Positions 5,083 through 5,929 of a DNA stretch of 5,929 nt are shown in pieces. The stretch comes from Simkania sp. Its GTDB lineage: Bacteria > Chlamydiota > Chlamydiia > Chlamydiales > Simkaniaceae. The notes beneath the pieces were generated by a model that was not told where the DNA came from, did not search any database, and saw nothing but the letters and a program-made list of their open reading frames with translations. The translations under genes and the position numbers were made by a program. The stretch's first letter is position 1, and every line of letters begins with the position of its first letter. Where the stretch lies: the NCBI GenBank assembly GCA_028279205.1, contig JANQSR010000121.1:1-5929 (forward strand), written 5' to 3'.

Positions 5083-5929
5083 AAGAGAACCTCTTCTGAC
5101 AGACTCAAACACCGGTTCGCCGCATCTGCAATAACCCCAGATGCCCTCTGAACCTCCTCCCTTGTCGTTCCCCTTCCCAAGCTAAAGCTAAGAGCAGACT
5201 GGGCTAGTCTAGGAGTCAGACCAGCTGCTTGCAAGAGGGGCTTTAACATCTGGTGACGGCCACCACCAAAACTCGCAAACACCCCCTTTTGGAAGAGGTG
5301 GAAAGCCAAGAGCTCATTAGAAATACCAGGGAAAGTGATTACGCTCACGTTTGCAAGCCTTTCCGTTTCACGGAATAAAGGGGTAGCCGAGAGAATGTTT
5401 TTCTCAAGACGCTCTTCAAACTGATTGCGAAGGTGGGCGATCTCTGTGCACATAGAGTCGAAAGAGGCTTCGAGCTCCTCAAAAGCAACTTTAAGACCAA
5501 TAAGTCCAGGAAGGTTAAGAGTTCCTCCCCGCAAACCATCTTGATGCATCCCCCCTGGGATCAACGCCTCTATCTGGTGTGGGTGAGAGAGGAGCAACCC
5601 CCCCGTTCCTTTAGGAGCGTGAAAGCGATCCCCATCAAAAGTGAGAAAATCGATAGGCAGATCTTCGAAACGGAAGTAGAATTTGCCCAAAACATCGCTC
5701 ACATCGACATGAAACAAAACCTCTTTCTCGCGACAAAGCTCGGAAAGTTCAGCGATTGGGTGGACAAGACCAGTAAGACCGTTTGCCCAAGAGAGGGAGA
5801 CGAGTGCCACCTCAGGGCTGAGCGCTTTCTGGAGATTTTCGGGGGTCAAAATAGAGTGTTCGTTGAGCGGAGCGAACTTTTTTTCAACCCCAAGAGGTTT
5901 CAACCGAACGATTCCCTTGAGGAAATAGG
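5079..5929 (-). CDS. NifS/IscS-like cysteine desulfurase homologue lacking catalytic residues (5' end outside window)
   Basis: Only the C-terminal ~283 residues are present; the frame is open to the right edge, so the TTG at 5903 is probably internal. The fold-type I PLP enzyme pattern of NifS/IscS is clear: LVSLSWANGLTG, FHVDVSDVLGK, DFLTFDGDRFHAPKGTGGLLL, GGMHQDGLRGGTLN and ALSFSLGRGTTREEV. Against E. coli IscS by eye, the PLP lysine in SGHK is Arg (codon 5625-5627) and its neighbouring His is Asp. NNE reads NGL, and the Gln of HVDATQ is Asp. The catalytic-loop SSGSACTS becomes SFGGGRHQ (5250-5273) without cysteine, and Arg of SIRFSLGR is Ser. Desulfurase activity by the known mechanism is therefore not expected. 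The frame has no stop or shift, which argues for a retained protein role, perhaps as a partner of NifU encoded immediately after it. Confidence 0.85.
   Translation of the reverse strand, partial: YFLKGIVRLKPLGVEKKFAPLNEHSILTPENLQKALSPEVALVSLSWANGLTGLVHPIAELSELCREKEVLFHVDVSDVLGKFYFRFEDLPIDFLTFDGDRFHAPKGTGGLLLSHPHQIEALIPGGMHQDGLRGGTLNLPGLIGLKVAFEELEASFDSMCTEIAHLRNQFEERLEKNILSATPLFRETERLANVSVITFPGISNELLAFHLFQKGVFASFGGGRHQMLKPLLQAAGLTPRLAQSALSFSLGRGTTREEVQRASGVIADAANRCLSLSEEVLF
5090..5097 (-). promoter_or_regulatory. Ribosome binding site deciding the TTG start of nifU
   Basis: AGAAGAGG on the minus strand, inside the 3' end of nifS, stands 7 nt before the TTG at 5082-5080, which itself overlaps the nifS stop TGA (5081-5079). 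The arrangement is the same as at the rodA junction and implies coupled translation of nifS and nifU. Confidence 0.6.

Noticed and set aside
5083..5112. GTG start for nifU at 5112
   Set aside because: There is no Shine-Dalgarno before it, whereas AGAAGAGG is 7 nt before the TTG at 5082. It remains an alternative.

Overview
The window looks like chromosome from a member of the Chlamydiae, most likely a Chlamydia-like (environmental) lineage. It carries rodA, a short biotin ligase gene (birA) and a nifU/nifS-type pair close together. From memory, this set also clusters in Chlamydia trachomatis (around CT720-CT726), though not in the same arrangement. No search was run, so the taxonomic call is an inference.

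Layout. Positions 1-258 are non-coding and hold a repeated 7-mer arranged as inverted pairs. A minus-strand gene (259-1188) encodes an unrecognised single-pass membrane protein with a Thr/Pro-rich, sequon-rich stalk and a cysteine-rich C-terminal domain. The spacer 1189-1480 holds its probable promoter, a 2 x 20 bp tandem repeat and a ~110 bp element with perfect 24 bp terminal inverted repeats. That element abuts, and supplies the last base of, the stop codon of a small BamE/SmpA-like lipoprotein gene. Upstream of that gene on the same strand are a ~150-residue conserved-looking protein and rodA, giving a minus-strand envelope operon rodA - hypothetical - lipoprotein. birA diverges from rodA across 50 bp and converges on a minus-strand nifS-nifU pair. 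nifS runs off the right edge, so its N-terminus is missing.

Genes together. RodA is the SEDS glycan polymerase of the elongasome. The lipoprotein fits outer-membrane assembly. BirA attaches biotin to the acetyl-CoA carboxylase carrier protein. The nifS-nifU pair has the architecture of an Fe-S assembly system, but by manual alignment the NifS-like protein lacks the PLP lysine, the catalytic-loop cysteine and other cofactor-contact residues. The IscU-like half of NifU lacks all three cluster-ligand cysteines. Only the C-terminal Nfu domain keeps its CxxC. Both frames are open, so this looks like a maintained pseudo-desulfurase/pseudo-scaffold pair rather than simple decay, and it is the most interesting thing in the window.

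Start codons are also notable. Two downstream genes (after rodA and after nifS) are best started at a TTG that overlaps the preceding TGA, with a purine-rich ribosome binding site 7-8 nt upstream. A third gene may use TTG as well.
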